From Volvox africanus (taxonomy: Eukaryota > Chlorophyta > Chlorophyceae > Chlamydomonadales > Volvocaceae), in contig BSDZ01000080.1 of NCBI GenBank assembly GCA_030268105.1, positions 4,527,501 to 4,591,500 of the forward strand: 64,000 nucleotides of DNA, in the 5' to 3' direction. The notes beneath the pieces are model-generated. The model was not told the origin of the DNA. It was given only the letters and a program-made list of their open reading frames with translations, and did not search any database. A program made the translations under genes and the position numbers. Positions 52,801-62,810 of the stretch are shown here, in pieces (within the stretch, counting starts at the first letter, position 1; every line of letters starts with the position of its first letter).

Positions 52801-53516
52801 CGGACCTTGCGTTCGTGTGTTCGCTCCAGGGGGCTGTCGCAAGGGCAGCAGAGGTGTCGGGCCCTGCACCAGAGCCTCAAAAGCCTGGTCACGGAGCTCC
52901 AGATATTGACGGCAGTGGTGGTGCACTGGGCTGGATCCTGGACGATTTGCGGGCAGCCGCATCAGATAACCTGCTTGTCCAAGCGCTGCTGCAGCCGCAG
53001 CACCCGGCGTCACAGCCGCTGTCGAACTCATGCACCGCAGGCCTCGTGTGTCAGGGCCTCCTCGGCCCAGCCATGTTGGGGCGAGCACGCAATGCGGCGG
53101 CTGGCCGAGTATGGCGGTTGCAGCAGCCGCCGCAGCAGCAACAACAGGAAGTAGATGGCACCGGTGCCGGGAATGCAATTGACGGGGTGGTAATGCTGCA
53201 GCACTTGCTTCGACTCTGCTCAAGCGTTGAGCCAGCAGCGGCGGCCGTTGAGATGTCGGGTCTTACATGCGGTCCGCCGTTGCTGTTGTGCTGCTCGGAC
53301 ACTTTCCAGTCTTGGGTTGTGCCGGCGCTGTTGTTCGTGCTTATGAGCCAGGAGTGGAATCGCCGCTATGCGAGAGGAAGTTGCTTCGCCAGAAGCAGGG
53401 ACACGGGTACACGTCTGCAGCATGTGTTAGGGAAATGGCTATTGAAGGGGCCGCTTTCCGGAACGAATGACGAGGTTCTGCTTCGCTGCATTGACAGCCA
53501 GATGAAGGGCATCTGA
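43870..53516 (+). CDS. Very large alpha-helical (ARM/HEAT-like) protein, unassigned
   Basis: A chain of about 16 exons; most junctions agree in phase: 43870-43919 (tentative), 44046-44370, 44713-45090, 45314-45501, 45992-46426, 46789-47039, 47196-47528, 47974-48152, 48448-49064, 49353-49551, 49694 to about 49981, about 50222-51061, 51228-51347, 51572-52004, 52562-53516. At least one link (near 49.98-50.22 kb) and a piece near 52.0-52.5 kb are unresolved. The product is about 1,870 residues of Leu/Ala-rich helices with interspersed low complexity (QPQ, Gly-rich, Asp-Ala repeats), as in armadillo/HEAT superhelices. Typical segments are LVVSALVDLAIWNNDAALEE, LQCAACRLLGVIAGRSHPRL, IHADLAEYLFEVLR and LVSTRRLLLDLAS. 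No catalytic motif, signal peptide or membrane helix is clear. The IHADLAEYLFEVLR region recalls the meiotic MEI1/PRD1 family, but this is only an impression. Two adjacent genes cannot be excluded. Confidence 0.65.
45640..45700. repeat. Nested GC-rich hairpin in an intron
   Basis: GCCGGTCTAGG at 45640-45650 is the reverse complement of 45690-45700. Inside it, CCTAGGGTGGC at 45656-45666 pairs with 45675-45685 with one mismatch. CCTAGG/CTAGGG words recur through the stretch. It lies in the intron between two exons of the large helical-protein gene. Confidence 0.7.
50906..50948 (+). repeat. GCGGAT hexamer repeat coding Asp-Ala
   Basis: Imperfect tandem GATGCG/GACGCA units code for alternating Asp and Ala (CDADADAGADADADA) in the large helical protein. 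It is probably a flexible linker between helical blocks. Confidence 0.8.
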
Positions 53517-54243
53517 AGTCAATCCTTAAGATTTTCGCAAGATCACTGGAACACCATGTGCAGTTCGAATTTGGTCACGCAGTGCCTTCGGCTTTTTGTC
53601 CCCTCAATCCTGTCCTCATCATCTGGCGAGCAATAGAGGCACCTGTATTAGGCTGTGCCTATCTTCGTGCGTGTTGCACCGGTAGGGGCTGCCGAACTAT
53701 GGGTTAATTGTTGGCTTGGGCCCGGTAAGTAAGGGTTTGGTGGTAGCGTTGGTGGCTGCGGTGCCAACCAGCAGCTGCATGAGGTGTTTGGCTTGATGGG
53801 TCCCGATGAGGGCATGTAATCACATTTTGATCTATTACGAGCATACATGCGCAGAAGAATTTTATTGTGAAAGGGTTTCAGTTCTTCTGCCTTGAACATT
53901 TCCGACCCTGCCCCTATCAGAAGAAACTGTGTTGGACAGTGTTCGACCGAGACAGGAAGCTCTTTCCAGCTGGCGGACATTGTCCGGCGTGATCCTCATA
54001 GGCTGCAGCAATATGCCACGTCATAAACCCTTTGCTTCAGGTCCTCCGAAGGGACCAGCAAAACGGAACTTCTACTCTGGGCCTCAGGGCCAGGCTCGGC
54101 TCAAGTTTGGGCTTTATAACTGGGTCAGCTTGAGTCAGGCATGTCATGAGCATGAGCCGAAGGTGAGGTTGGGATCTGGTTGCAGGCTTTTCCCCCAACG
54201 CTTGCACCGGGCTCTGACCCGTAATCGCTCACAAGCGCTCACA
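53517..54243. other. Convergent intergenic region
   Basis: Lies between the 3' ends of the large helical-protein gene (plus) and the WDR89-like gene (minus). No coding exon recognised. A TGTAA signal for the plus-strand gene is at 53815. Confidence 0.5.
53815..53819 (+). terminator. TGTAA polyadenylation-type signal of the large helical-protein gene
   Basis: TGTAA about 300 bases past the stop codon at 53516, in the convergent intergenic region. Motif and spacing are the evidence. Confidence 0.5.
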
Positions 54244-56731
54244 TCAGTACGGAGAGGGCCGCTTTTTCTTGCCACCAATCCTCTCTTGCACATGTTGCCG
54301 GTCCGGCCCTGGAGACATGCGTTGCTGCGACCGCCCGGAGGCTGCCAGCCCTGATGGTAATTCACCTCCAGCTGCATCAGCTGCACCAGCATTCGCAAGC
54401 TCCTGATCCAATGTCCACATGCAGACAAGTGCATCCTCACCACCAGATACGCACAATGGCCCGCTGACGCCCTCTCCCATGCAGTGCACTGACCGCACGA
54501 TGGAGGAGTGTCCGCCCGAAAGCGCCATGACAGGACACGCCATGGCTGCCGCCACCATGTTACCTTGCGGACCCGGCTGCTCCAGGATGGGCACGAATGC
54601 CACCGCCCCGTCATTGTGCCCAGACAGGAGGAATAGCTGGTTCGTTGGGTTGTCGTAATGGCACCCCACCAGGTAGTCAACCTGCAACGAAAGGACAAGT
54701 CGTTGACCTCGGAGGCAACTAATCAAGATCCCATCACACAGGGCTACTTTATCATCCCAACATCCCATCACGCAGGCCCATGTTTCCACACCTTTTGACT
54801 AGAGCATTGCTGCTACGAGTCTTTAAAACCATCTTATCACGGCACAGTTGCATGCCACAGCAGTGCTGGACCCTCACCTCACCTGCGGTAGTAGGTTGGC
54901 TGCTGAGGACGCTGCACACGCCTGCGATGCCGTGTCACGCGCCGCTTGAAAGTCCGCGAACTGCATATCCCCTCCGGCGACCTCTTCGCTGGTGGCTCGC
55001 AACCACTCCCATAGGTGTACGGTTTCCGTCCCCGTCCTGACCCACAGCCGTCCGCCGTCGTGGCCGTACATGCCAAACTCCTCCACGGAGTTGCTGATGT
55101 TAATTGCAGCCTGCAAGGGTGGTTAGTGCTTGGTACTGTTCAGAATCGTGAAGCATCCCCTCTGCGTCAACCTCGTTCTTACTGGCCGACCCCGGAGTCC
55201 GTCGCGCAAAAATACAACACCCGCGTAGAAGGTTAGGCAAAGTGGGCGCCAAAAGGTTGGAGCGATGCCTGATCCGGGAAACACGCGATAAGCAAAACCG
55301 CCATTGTCGCACCTGAAAGACGTCATCATCGTTGAAGGACTTGGACACATCATGGACTGCTATGAGCCCGTCAGTAGAGCCGCTGATGATACGGCCGCTG
55401 CTATGGAACCTGACCTGAAAACGAAATGAATAGGGAATGCGGCAACTGCGTTATTGCGAGACTGCAGCGGGGTGACAGCTCTGCGGCGCATCTGCCGCGG
55501 CATGGCACCACCGTGGCAAGAAGGACTGGTGCTTGAATCGCACTAACTCGCGGAGATACTGTGCTACCGCCGCGGCGGCCCTCTCGGAAAGGTCACCAAG
55601 GCGCACCTGCGTGACGTCCTCTGCATGGGTATCGTCCAGCTTCGCCAGTGGCTTCCCCGAACGCCGATCCCAGAACAGGACTTCCCCAGTGGTGCCTGCT
55701 GCTAGCACGTGCTCAAGACTCGAGTGGGAGAAGACTTCCTGACCACGCACTTCATACCTGCAAACATAAATGCGCACAACCTTTGGGGGTTTACGCCTTG
55801 ACGTCAGCCAACTTTAGGCATGAGAGGGTGCTTCTTCACGCCCCCAAACATGATGCTGGGTCCTCAGGCGGATTTGCGCGTCCGTGAATCAGCGTTTTCG
55901 AATATCACCGTATAGTCTTGCATTTCTCCCTGCCTAATATGAGTTGTGGTGGTGCCGCTCATGGCGGTGACCAACTTCTCTAGGTACGGTAAACCCTTTC
56001 CGCTTCATGCGCATATCAAAATAGTTGGCCGTTGGTCCGACACACTTCACTTAGCTTAACATCAATTCAAAGGGCTCGTCTGTTCCAGTTATTTTGCACG
56101 TGCTCTAATCCCGAGACGCATAACTGCTGCACTTCAGTTTAATATGGGCGTTCGGCACTGAAGTAGGGGTTGTAAACCCCATGCCTCCTCGCAGGGCAAG
56201 CCGACAGGGATGGCGACTGGAGTTCCCATCAGCTGCTCCGTTCGTCCAAGCGCTGTTCTATCCAAGTAAGCTTCGGTATGCTATGCAGCTAGAAGCCCTC
56301 CTACTGAAACACTGCAGGGATGGTCCTCACCTCTCAACAGGTTGCGCACTTCGCACATCCCATACGACTATCGTGCCGTCGGTTGATGAAGACACGACGG
56401 TGTGCGGCTGGCTAGTACTGCAAAAAGAGAGGTCTGTAATAGTCCCGGTGTGTCCTCTGAGTTCCCCAACTAGGGATAGTAGTGGTCCGCTCGGTTGGTA
56501 GAGCTTAACAGTGTTATTCGACACGGATGCGGAAATCAGGTCCCCAGAAGCGCTCGTCAGAACTCGGAATACGTAGCATGGATTATTAAAGTTGAAGTCC
56601 ACACGCGCAGACCCACAGCACACAGGGAGTTTCAACGTTCCTGGCGGCCCAGCCGGCGCATATGTACTCGGCTGAGGTGCTTGCGTAACATTCATGTCAT
56701 CATCATCATTATCAAATCTAATGTGACCCAT
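54244..56731 (-). CDS. WDR89: WD40-repeat protein, WDR89-like
   Basis: Five exons join in phase: 56331-56731, 55607-55757, 55313-55414, 54883-55110 and 54244-54681, about 439 residues, the usual length of WDR89. WD blades are visible in order: LRGHTGTITDLSF with DGTIVVWDVRS; SHSSLEHVLAAGTTGEVLFW with DRRSGKPL; AEDVTQVRFHSSG with STDGLIAVHDVS; then EEFGMYGHDGG and VHLWEWLRAT; VDYLVGCHYDNPTNQLFLLS; and GGHSSIVRSVHCM with GGEDALVCMW. The order VRFH - DGLIAVHD - NDDDVFQ - VDYLVG, plus a C-terminal basic tail (RIGGKKKRPSPY), matches the WDR89 family. WD40 propellers act as protein-interaction scaffolds; the cellular role of WDR89 is poorly defined. The 5' end has a short acidic stretch (DNDDDDMN). 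The gene converges on the large helical-protein gene. Confidence 0.85.
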
Positions 56732-57244
56732 TTTGGTTTAATGCATCATACATTCAGAGCAAGGAGCGTTCGGTAAGCCAAATTGTTCAAGCAAAATTAC
56801 TCTCGCAATGTGGAATTATGGATATAATAATCATTTTCTCGCATTAGGTTTCCGGTACAAATGTGCGACGCTGGAATTTGACATGGGCATATATGTACGG
56901 CACAAATCATTTCATGCACGTCATGAAGCTAAAGAATGTTTCGTGAACCAGTTAACCGTGGCATGTAAGGATGAAGGGGAATGAGTGGAGTATGATTTGG
57001 AAGCAGAGCCGAGAGCGTAGGTAAGCGAAGCACCGACACCCTAAATCGCGCTGCGTAAGGCATGCATGGTGAACGGTGGGGCTCACAAGCGCAATAGCGT
57101 TGTCCACAATAACGTGTTGCAACAAACGAAATTGATAACTGAGCGACACAGATATGAGGCCGTCCGTACGGACGTAAAGACGTTACAAACGAAGAACGAC
57201 ATAGACAAGCGGCCGACACCGATAGATATAATACATCGATGAGA
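56732..57244. other. Upstream region of the WDR89-like gene
   Basis: Comparatively AT-rich sequence with no recognised exon. It probably contains the promoter and 5' leader of the minus-strand WDR89-like gene. Confidence 0.4.
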
Positions 57245-57627
57245 GGACATATAATGGTACTAGACAGGTCCCACGTGTTTGCAGCGAAGGAGTGTAGTTA
57301 AGGATGGAAACACTAGACGCATGAAGGCTGCCCAACAGAATGCCGCGCCACGCACCTCCAACAACTGACAAGCCGGCATGGACGTTAGGACTAGGCACAA
57401 TTTTTGGGCGTGCATAGACCTGGGCACAGGTGCGTGGCGCCCAGCGGAGAATGTTGTATCCCATGGGGCCGTGTGCCCCAAATATCGCTATCTTAGTGGC
57501 ACACAATGTGAGGAGAGAGCCGAAAATGCGTCCTAACAGGTGTGAATCATGCAGCGTCAGGACGCATGCGTGTTGATGGGGATCTTGCATGCGTGGCATA
57601 ACACGTGCCAAGGTCAGGGGATTGTCC
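57245..57627 (+). repeat. Inverted copy of the retroelement 5' region
   Basis: About 383 bp nearly identical, as the reverse complement, to 62361-62740, which lies at the 5' side of the copia-like element's coding region. The match runs about 20 bp into the first codons of the zinc-knuckle reading frame. It is thus a detached second copy of the element's leader in opposite orientation, about 1 kb beyond the 3' LTR. Confidence 0.85.
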
Positions 57628-58309
57628 AACTTGCTGATGTGTCGCAACACACGTGATGTGTACAGTCACAAGTGCGGCCATTCTGCGGTGCGGTAATTAT
57701 CACATCCATGTGTAGGCTGCGGGTGGATATGTAGCAGGGAACAATTAGTACGGACCTGTGTGGCCTCTTGTAGCGTTGCCAGGGCAATGTCCTGGTCGGA
57801 GTCGAGTACAGTGTCAAGTTCCATGCCAATGTAGTAGATCAACACGATAGTGGTGTCTGTTCGGAGACTCCCTGCAACCGCCATCCACAGGTTCATGACG
57901 ATAGCATGCAAGGCTGAAGCGTGGTGGGCCATGTTGCCATTTGGAGGTGATGGCGAACAGGAAAGCTGTTGATGAGGACATCGGCTTCACACACACACGC
58001 AATTAGGTATCAGATGTGCCGGCAAGTTGAGCTTCACGTGTGCCTTCCTGTAGCAAGTGTTTGGCGTTACATAAGGACCACACTGCTAGCGAGAGTCGTC
58101 CTATGCTGGGCACAGCTGCAAGCACCCAGGCTCACGCATGTGGAATGAAATCTAAGGAATGCATCTTGTTGCTGGGGCCTCAATTCTGGATATGCTGCTG
58201 CCACAAGCGCTTTATGAAGAATTGCATTGTGAACGTCTGGGTAATGCCTGAGGTCCGGCCACGGGTCCATATTCACAGCACGGCATGCCGTTGCTAAGTG
58301 TCTTGTTTC
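57628..58309. other. Unassigned stretch between repeats
   Basis: No gene, domain or repeat was recognised between the inverted leader copy and the AT-rich telomere-like block. Short open frames on both strands show no family signature. Confidence 0.4.
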
Positions 58310-58317
58310 TATACCTG

Positions 58318-58396
58318 CACTATATATATATATATATGGGTTTTAGGGTTTTAGGTTTTAGGGTTTATATATATATATATATTATATATATATATA
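58318..58396. repeat. Interstitial telomere-like tract flanked by TA repeats
   Basis: Bases 58338-58366 are about three and a half copies of the TTTTAGGG unit, with one shortened copy. This is the telomere repeat of Chlamydomonas and related algae. It is flanked on both sides by TA dinucleotide runs (58318-58337 and 58366-58396). It sits about 90 bp outside the 3' LTR of the copia-like element. Confidence 0.85.
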
Positions 58397-58419
58397 AGGG
58401 CAAAGTTACATGAAAAGCT

Positions 58420-58470
58420 TACCAGGTTGGGAAACGGCAAATATATACGGCACGGGTTGGGAAACGGCAA
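58420..58470. repeat. Short tandem repeat beside the 3' LTR
   Basis: The string GGTTGGGAAACGGCAA occurs twice. Just before it, 58404-58440 is also an inverted match to 62777-62813, next to the other LTR, so short sequences at the two ends are repeated in opposite orientation as well. Confidence 0.6.
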
Positions 58471-58480
58471 TGTATATATA

Positions 58481-58693
58481 TGTGCCCTTGCGCCTACGAA
58501 GGGCTGCTATAAGAACGTGCAGCTCTCGAGAATTTCTGCCATTGCACTAAACGGTATCATGGCGTCTGTTGGCGCAATTCGCCTCGTGCAAGGACTGCAC
58601 GCCAGCTTTTGGACTCCACTTCAACATTAAGTATCCATGGTCTGCTCTGCAAATGACATAAAGATGAAATATTTCAAATAATTATAGTAGGAT
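58481..58693 (-). repeat. 3' long terminal repeat of the copia-like element
   Basis: A directly repeated block, in the same orientation as 62811-63043, with high identity from GCTGCTATAAGAA through AAATGACATAAAGAT. This copy lacks about 20 bases present in the other copy after GCCCTTGCG. Exact ends and target-site duplications could not be defined by eye. Confidence 0.75.
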
Positions 58694-58809
58694 TTTTGGA
58701 CTTTTGTGTGTATTCTCGCTTACATGTTACAAGAGATTCTAGGCTCTCCAGGCAAGGAACAACAGACCAATTCATCCGGTCGTACACTAACGACTTCTAA
58801 CCAAAAACA

Positions 58810-59595
58810 TCACAAAGGCAAGTCTGACCAAACTCGTAACGTTAAATTCCAACACTCCCACGCGGTCAGATCTTGCATAACCCCCATGCTCTTCTGGTGC
58901 TTTGCAAATTTCTCCAACAGCAGCGGCTTCGTCAAGGTATCCGCCACCATGTCGTCGCTGCTGCAGTCCTCCATGACCACCGCTCCACGCACCACTTGCT
59001 CGCGAACCATGTGATATCGCACAGCAATGTGCTTTGACTTTCCGGAAATTATCGGGTTCTTCGTGATCTTAATCGCTGACTGGCTATCACAGTTGATGGT
59101 AGTCAGACATAATGAGTAACCCAACTCCGAGAGCAGAAGACGTAGCCAGAGCGCCTCCTTGGCAGCCTCTGATGCCACCACGTATTCCGCCTCCATGGTC
59201 GAACTGATAACCGTACGCTGTAGCCTGCTCGACCAGCTCACTGCGCCTACATGCAAAGTGAAAACGTAACCGCCAGTCGACTTGCGGCTCTCAATACATC
59301 CTGCAAAATCTGAATCTGAAAAACCAATTAAACCCCCTTCTGCACGCTCGCCACCAAAAACGATGCCGTACTGAGGCGTTGCCAGCAAGTAGCGAACTAC
59401 CACCTTCGCAGCTCTCCAATGCTGCTCCGTGTGTGCCGACATGTGGCGTGTGAGGACTCCCACGGCTTGTGCAATGTCAGGCCGGGTGCAATTTGCGATG
59501 CACATTAAGCTGCCTACCAGTTCAATGTACGGATAACACGAGCGATCCAAAACTTCCCCATCGGCAGCCCGCATCAGCATCATCCCCGGGCTCAT
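58810..59595 (-). pseudogene. Copia RNase H domain fragment
   Basis: A 261-codon open frame with the typical copia RNase H end: YIELVGSLMCIANCTRPDIA, DSDFAGCIESRKSTGGYVF, SSTMEAEYVVASEAAKEALW, DSQSAIKITKNP and DTLTKPL. These carry the acidic active-site residues of the family (the D of DSDFAG, the E of EAEY, the D of DSQSA). The frame is separated from the reverse-transcriptase fragment by stops or a frameshift near 59.6-59.73 kb. Confidence 0.9.
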
Positions 59596-59726
59596 GGAAT
59601 GGATCTTGGATCCGCATTAACCATGCCGTACCACTCAATCAACTCATGGATCATGTGCTCTTGTGACACCCTGAGGGTGCGGGTCTCATGGTCCCGCTTG
59701 ATGACTAAACCCAAAAACATCTCCGC

Positions 59727-60182
59727 TTACCCAATGTCCCGGCACTCATACAACTGCTTGATCTCCTCTTTCACCTCTAAAACGGCCTGCTCGTTGTGAG
59801 ACGCAATTAATACGTTACCTACGTACACTAACAAGTACGTGCATATCTGGCCATCTGAATCACAACATACGTATAGGCTGGGGTCCACGTCAGACACCTT
59901 GAAAGCCATCTGAACCAGCTTATCATGTAATGTCTTGTTCCAGGCACGCGAAGCCTGGCGCAAGCCGTATAACGCCTTGTGCAAATAGCAGACAATACCC
60001 GGACCACCACTCTCAAAGCCCGGGGGCTGCACGGTGTAGATTTCCTCCTCCAGGTCTCCATTTAGGAAAGCCGTCCTCACGTCCAGCTGGTGTAGCTCCA
60101 TGTCGTCTGCAGCTACCATGGCTAAGAAAACACGCAGAGTGGCATGCTTGCTAACTGGTGCGAAGACCTCCTCAAAGTCCAC
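59727..60182 (-). pseudogene. Copia reverse transcriptase fragment with altered active site
   Basis: A 151-codon frame with FEEVFAPVSKHATLRVFLAM, LHQLDVRTAFLNGDLEEEIY, QPPGFE and KALYGLRQASRAWN, all diagnostic of copia reverse transcriptase. The first catalytic Asp (LDVRTAFLNG) is kept. The normal YVDD box reads YVGN (LLVYVGNVLIASHN), so both catalytic aspartates of that motif are gone. The product could not polymerise DNA. Confidence 0.9.
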
Positions 60183-60496
60183 ACCTTCACGCTACATGAA
60201 TCCTTTCACCACAAGGCTTGATGACCCCGTGCTTTTCCAACTTCAATGAGTAGACCCACGTCACAACCCAGAAACCAGCCAAGAGGGATGTGATGGCTTC
60301 CTCATACATAGTGGGAATTTCTACGTGCACCTTCAAAATCGACTTGGCGTACTTGGCGCTGTGGCTTACACAACGCAATAGGAACATCTAACTCCGGCTG
60401 GGTTGCCGGCTCTGGGGGTTGCTCCGGCGGTGACTCCGCCTGCGTATCATTCCCCTCATTAGCCTCGGACCCACAGACATCCTCCTCCTCCGATTC

Positions 60497-60886
60497 TCAG
60501 GCGTCGAACTCCATGCTCCCACGAACGCCCCACTCATCAAACTTAGCATCACAACTGATGCGGACACGCCTATCCTTCGGTATCCACACCCGCCATGCAC
60601 TCATGCCTGGTGTGTAACCCACAAACTGGCCTGGCACGCTCACGGGATCCAGCTTATGGCGCTGCTGCTTAGGAATCATGACGTATGCAGGGCAGCCAAA
60701 AACCCTCAACTTCGACACGTCCGGTTTTTCACTGGTGAACCGCTCCCAAGGTATGAGATTGCTGCCCTTCGTGGGAGACACGTTGCGAAGCATATTGGCC
60801 GTAATGACAGCCTCACTCCACATTTCCTGCGGCAAACCCGAATCAGCCAATATGGTGCGCACATACTCCTCTAGAGTGCGATTCAA
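60497..60886 (-). pseudogene. Copia integrase C-terminal fragment
   Basis: A 129-codon frame beginning at NRTLEEYVRTILADSGLPQE and continuing MWSEAVITANMLRN, PWERFTSEKPDVSKLRVFGC, GQFVGYTPGM and RVRISCDAKFDE, the usual C-terminal part of copia integrase and its linker. It is cut off from the upstream integrase core by the fold-back duplication. Downstream towards 60.19 kb the frame is broken by stops. Confidence 0.85.
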
Positions 60887-60894
60887 ACGCTCCG

Positions 60895-61190
60895 CAGACT
60901 GGCGACAAGGTCCGCCGCATCCACACTGAGCGTGGCTTAGAGTACATAAATGAGGAACTGGCTAGCACTTTGCGGGACATGGGCATTTTTCATGAGAAGA
61001 CGGCGCCGTACACACCACAGCAGAATGGCGCCGTGAAGCGTTTGAATCGCGGCGCCATTCTGCTGTGGTGTGTACGGCGCCGTCTTCTCATGAAAAATGC
61101 CCATGTCCCGCAAAGTGCTAGCCAGTTCCTCATTTATGTACTCTAAGCCACGCTCAGTGTGGATGCTGCGGACCTTGTCGCCAGTCTGCT
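60895..61190. repeat. Fold-back inverted duplication within the integrase region
   Basis: Bases 60895-61036 are almost exactly the reverse complement of 61052-61190 (about 140 bp per arm), separated by an unpaired spacer of about 16 bp. At least one mismatch is visible (CCGCCGCATC against CCGCAGCATC). Both arms encode the same integrase segment (TERGLEYINEELASTLRDMG, TAPYTPQQNG), one on each strand. The minus-strand frame runs into the inverted arm and ends about 35 codons later. Confidence 0.92.
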
Positions 61191-62382
61191 GCTCCCACAG
61201 CTTCATCACCTCCTTCACCGTCTCAGGGACCACGGTCTTGTCAGTGATCCACCGCACCTCCGAAAACTTCGTGCAATCGTCGTAGAACGTGACCCAGTAC
61301 TTTGCATGATACTTCCGTGACTTCACTGGCAACGGACCGCACAGGTCCATGTGCACCAAATTGAGCCTCTTACTTGTGACATTGCCAGTTGACGGGTGCG
61401 GCTGCCGTGTCTGCTTGCCCTCAGCGCAGGGCTTACAGAACTGCCCCTTCACGGCCACCATTTCATCCACACTCGCACCGAAACCCTTGACCATATCACT
61501 GCCGGCCACCTTGGCCAGGGCGTCAAAACCCAAGTGCCCGTACCATTTATGCCAAAGACTGCCAGGATTGGGATCCCGCTTCATGATCGCAAGCTTGACC
61601 TTCCGCAACTCCTCACGGACCTTCTTACCACTCAAGCACCTGTCGGACCCATACCGACCCACCCAGCTGTCGAAGCTGGAGTCCTCAGCATAGAACAACC
61701 CGTCGGTCTTCTGCAATTCAATCGCGGGTGCCCCACCAATCTCCACGTGCGGCAAGGCGCCTGAGAACTGGGGAACCACACTCGGTTCAAAACTGCCCTC
61801 CAACGCCTTTAAAGACAGAATATGACCCAAGATCCCCGGCGCATGGTACACGTCTACCTCAACATCCGTCTCAAAACAAGAACAGCGGAACATGACCCAC
61901 CCATGGCCCTTCGGGCGCACCACGCTTCCGTTCGCTGGCTTCAACCACACTTTACACTCTGAACCGCAATACTGATAGTCCCGGAGCTTGTCCTTGTCTC
62001 CGGTGACATGGACCTCCGCTCCCGTGTCGAACAGCCACACCTCCCGCTCCCAGTCGTCCTCCTGGAAAGAGTATACCTGGGCGATCAGCTGCCTCCGTTG
62101 GCCTTGCGCTGGCCGTGGGGGAGCCGCCGCCTGCGCGGCGGCTGGGGGTGCTGCTGGCGCCGCTGGAGGCGGCGCCGGCGGCGGACCCACTACTGCCGGT
62201 GGGTTCCGGGGCTTCTGCCGCAATCCCTTCAAAACTGGCCTCCAAATCCCCCGTTGCTCATCATTTTCCTTCTTCCTGCATTCTGCGATGAAATGCCCCT
62301 CCTTATTGCAGTAGAGGCACGCCTTCCTTCTCCTCCCCCCGTCAACGTTGCCTGCTCCAGGACAATCCCCTGACCTTGCCAC
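60937..62382 (-). pseudogene. Copia zinc knuckle, protease and integrase core
   Basis: A 481-codon frame. Near the start is a CCHC zinc knuckle (CLYCNKEGHFIAEC). The aspartic protease motif is LFDTGAEVHVTGDKDKL. The integrase zinc-binding part has LWHKWYGHLG with CKPC, giving the HHCC pattern. The integrase core has the first Asp (VHMDLCGPLPV) and FYDDCTKFSEVRW. At the position of the second catalytic Asp (usually within a TDxGxEY context) the sequence is HTERGLEY, a Glu. The frame leaves the integrase after PQQNGA where the fold-back starts. Only about 20 codons lie before the knuckle, so the Gag capsid part is absent. Confidence 0.9.
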
Positions 62383-62740
62383 GTGTTATGCCACGCATGC
62401 AAGATCCCCATCAACACGCATGCGTCCTGACGCTGCATGATTCACACCTGTTAGGACGCATTTTCGGCTCTCTCCTCACATTGTGTGCCCCTAAGGTAGC
62501 GATATTTGGGGCACACGGCCCCATGGGATACAACATTCTCCGCTGGGCGCCACGCACCTGTGCCCAGGTCTATGCACGCCCAAAAATTGTGCCTAGTCCT
62601 AACGTCCATGCCGGCTTGTCAGTTGTTGGAGGTGCGTGGCGCGGCATTCTGTTGGGCAGCCTTCATGCGTCTAGTGTTTCCATCCTTAACTACACTCCTT
62701 CGCTGCAAACACGTGGGACCTGTCTAGTACCATTAGATGT
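62361..62740 (+). repeat. Retroelement leader, inverted partner of 57245-57627
   Basis: Lies between the zinc-knuckle frame and the 5' LTR. It matches 57245-57627 in reverse complement with only scattered differences. Both copies keep the same open frame of more than 110 codons antisense to the element, as expected from sequence identity alone. Confidence 0.85.
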
Positions 62741-62810
62741 CGATTAGATGTAGATAGATGTAGATTACATATATAAGCCGTTTCGCAACCTGGTAAGCTC
62801 TTCATGTAAC

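Noticed and set aside
57183..57650. Open frame of 155 codons present in both copies of the inverted leader repeat
   Set aside because: Both copies are almost identical in DNA, so conserved openness carries no information about selection; it is antisense to the element and shows no domain.
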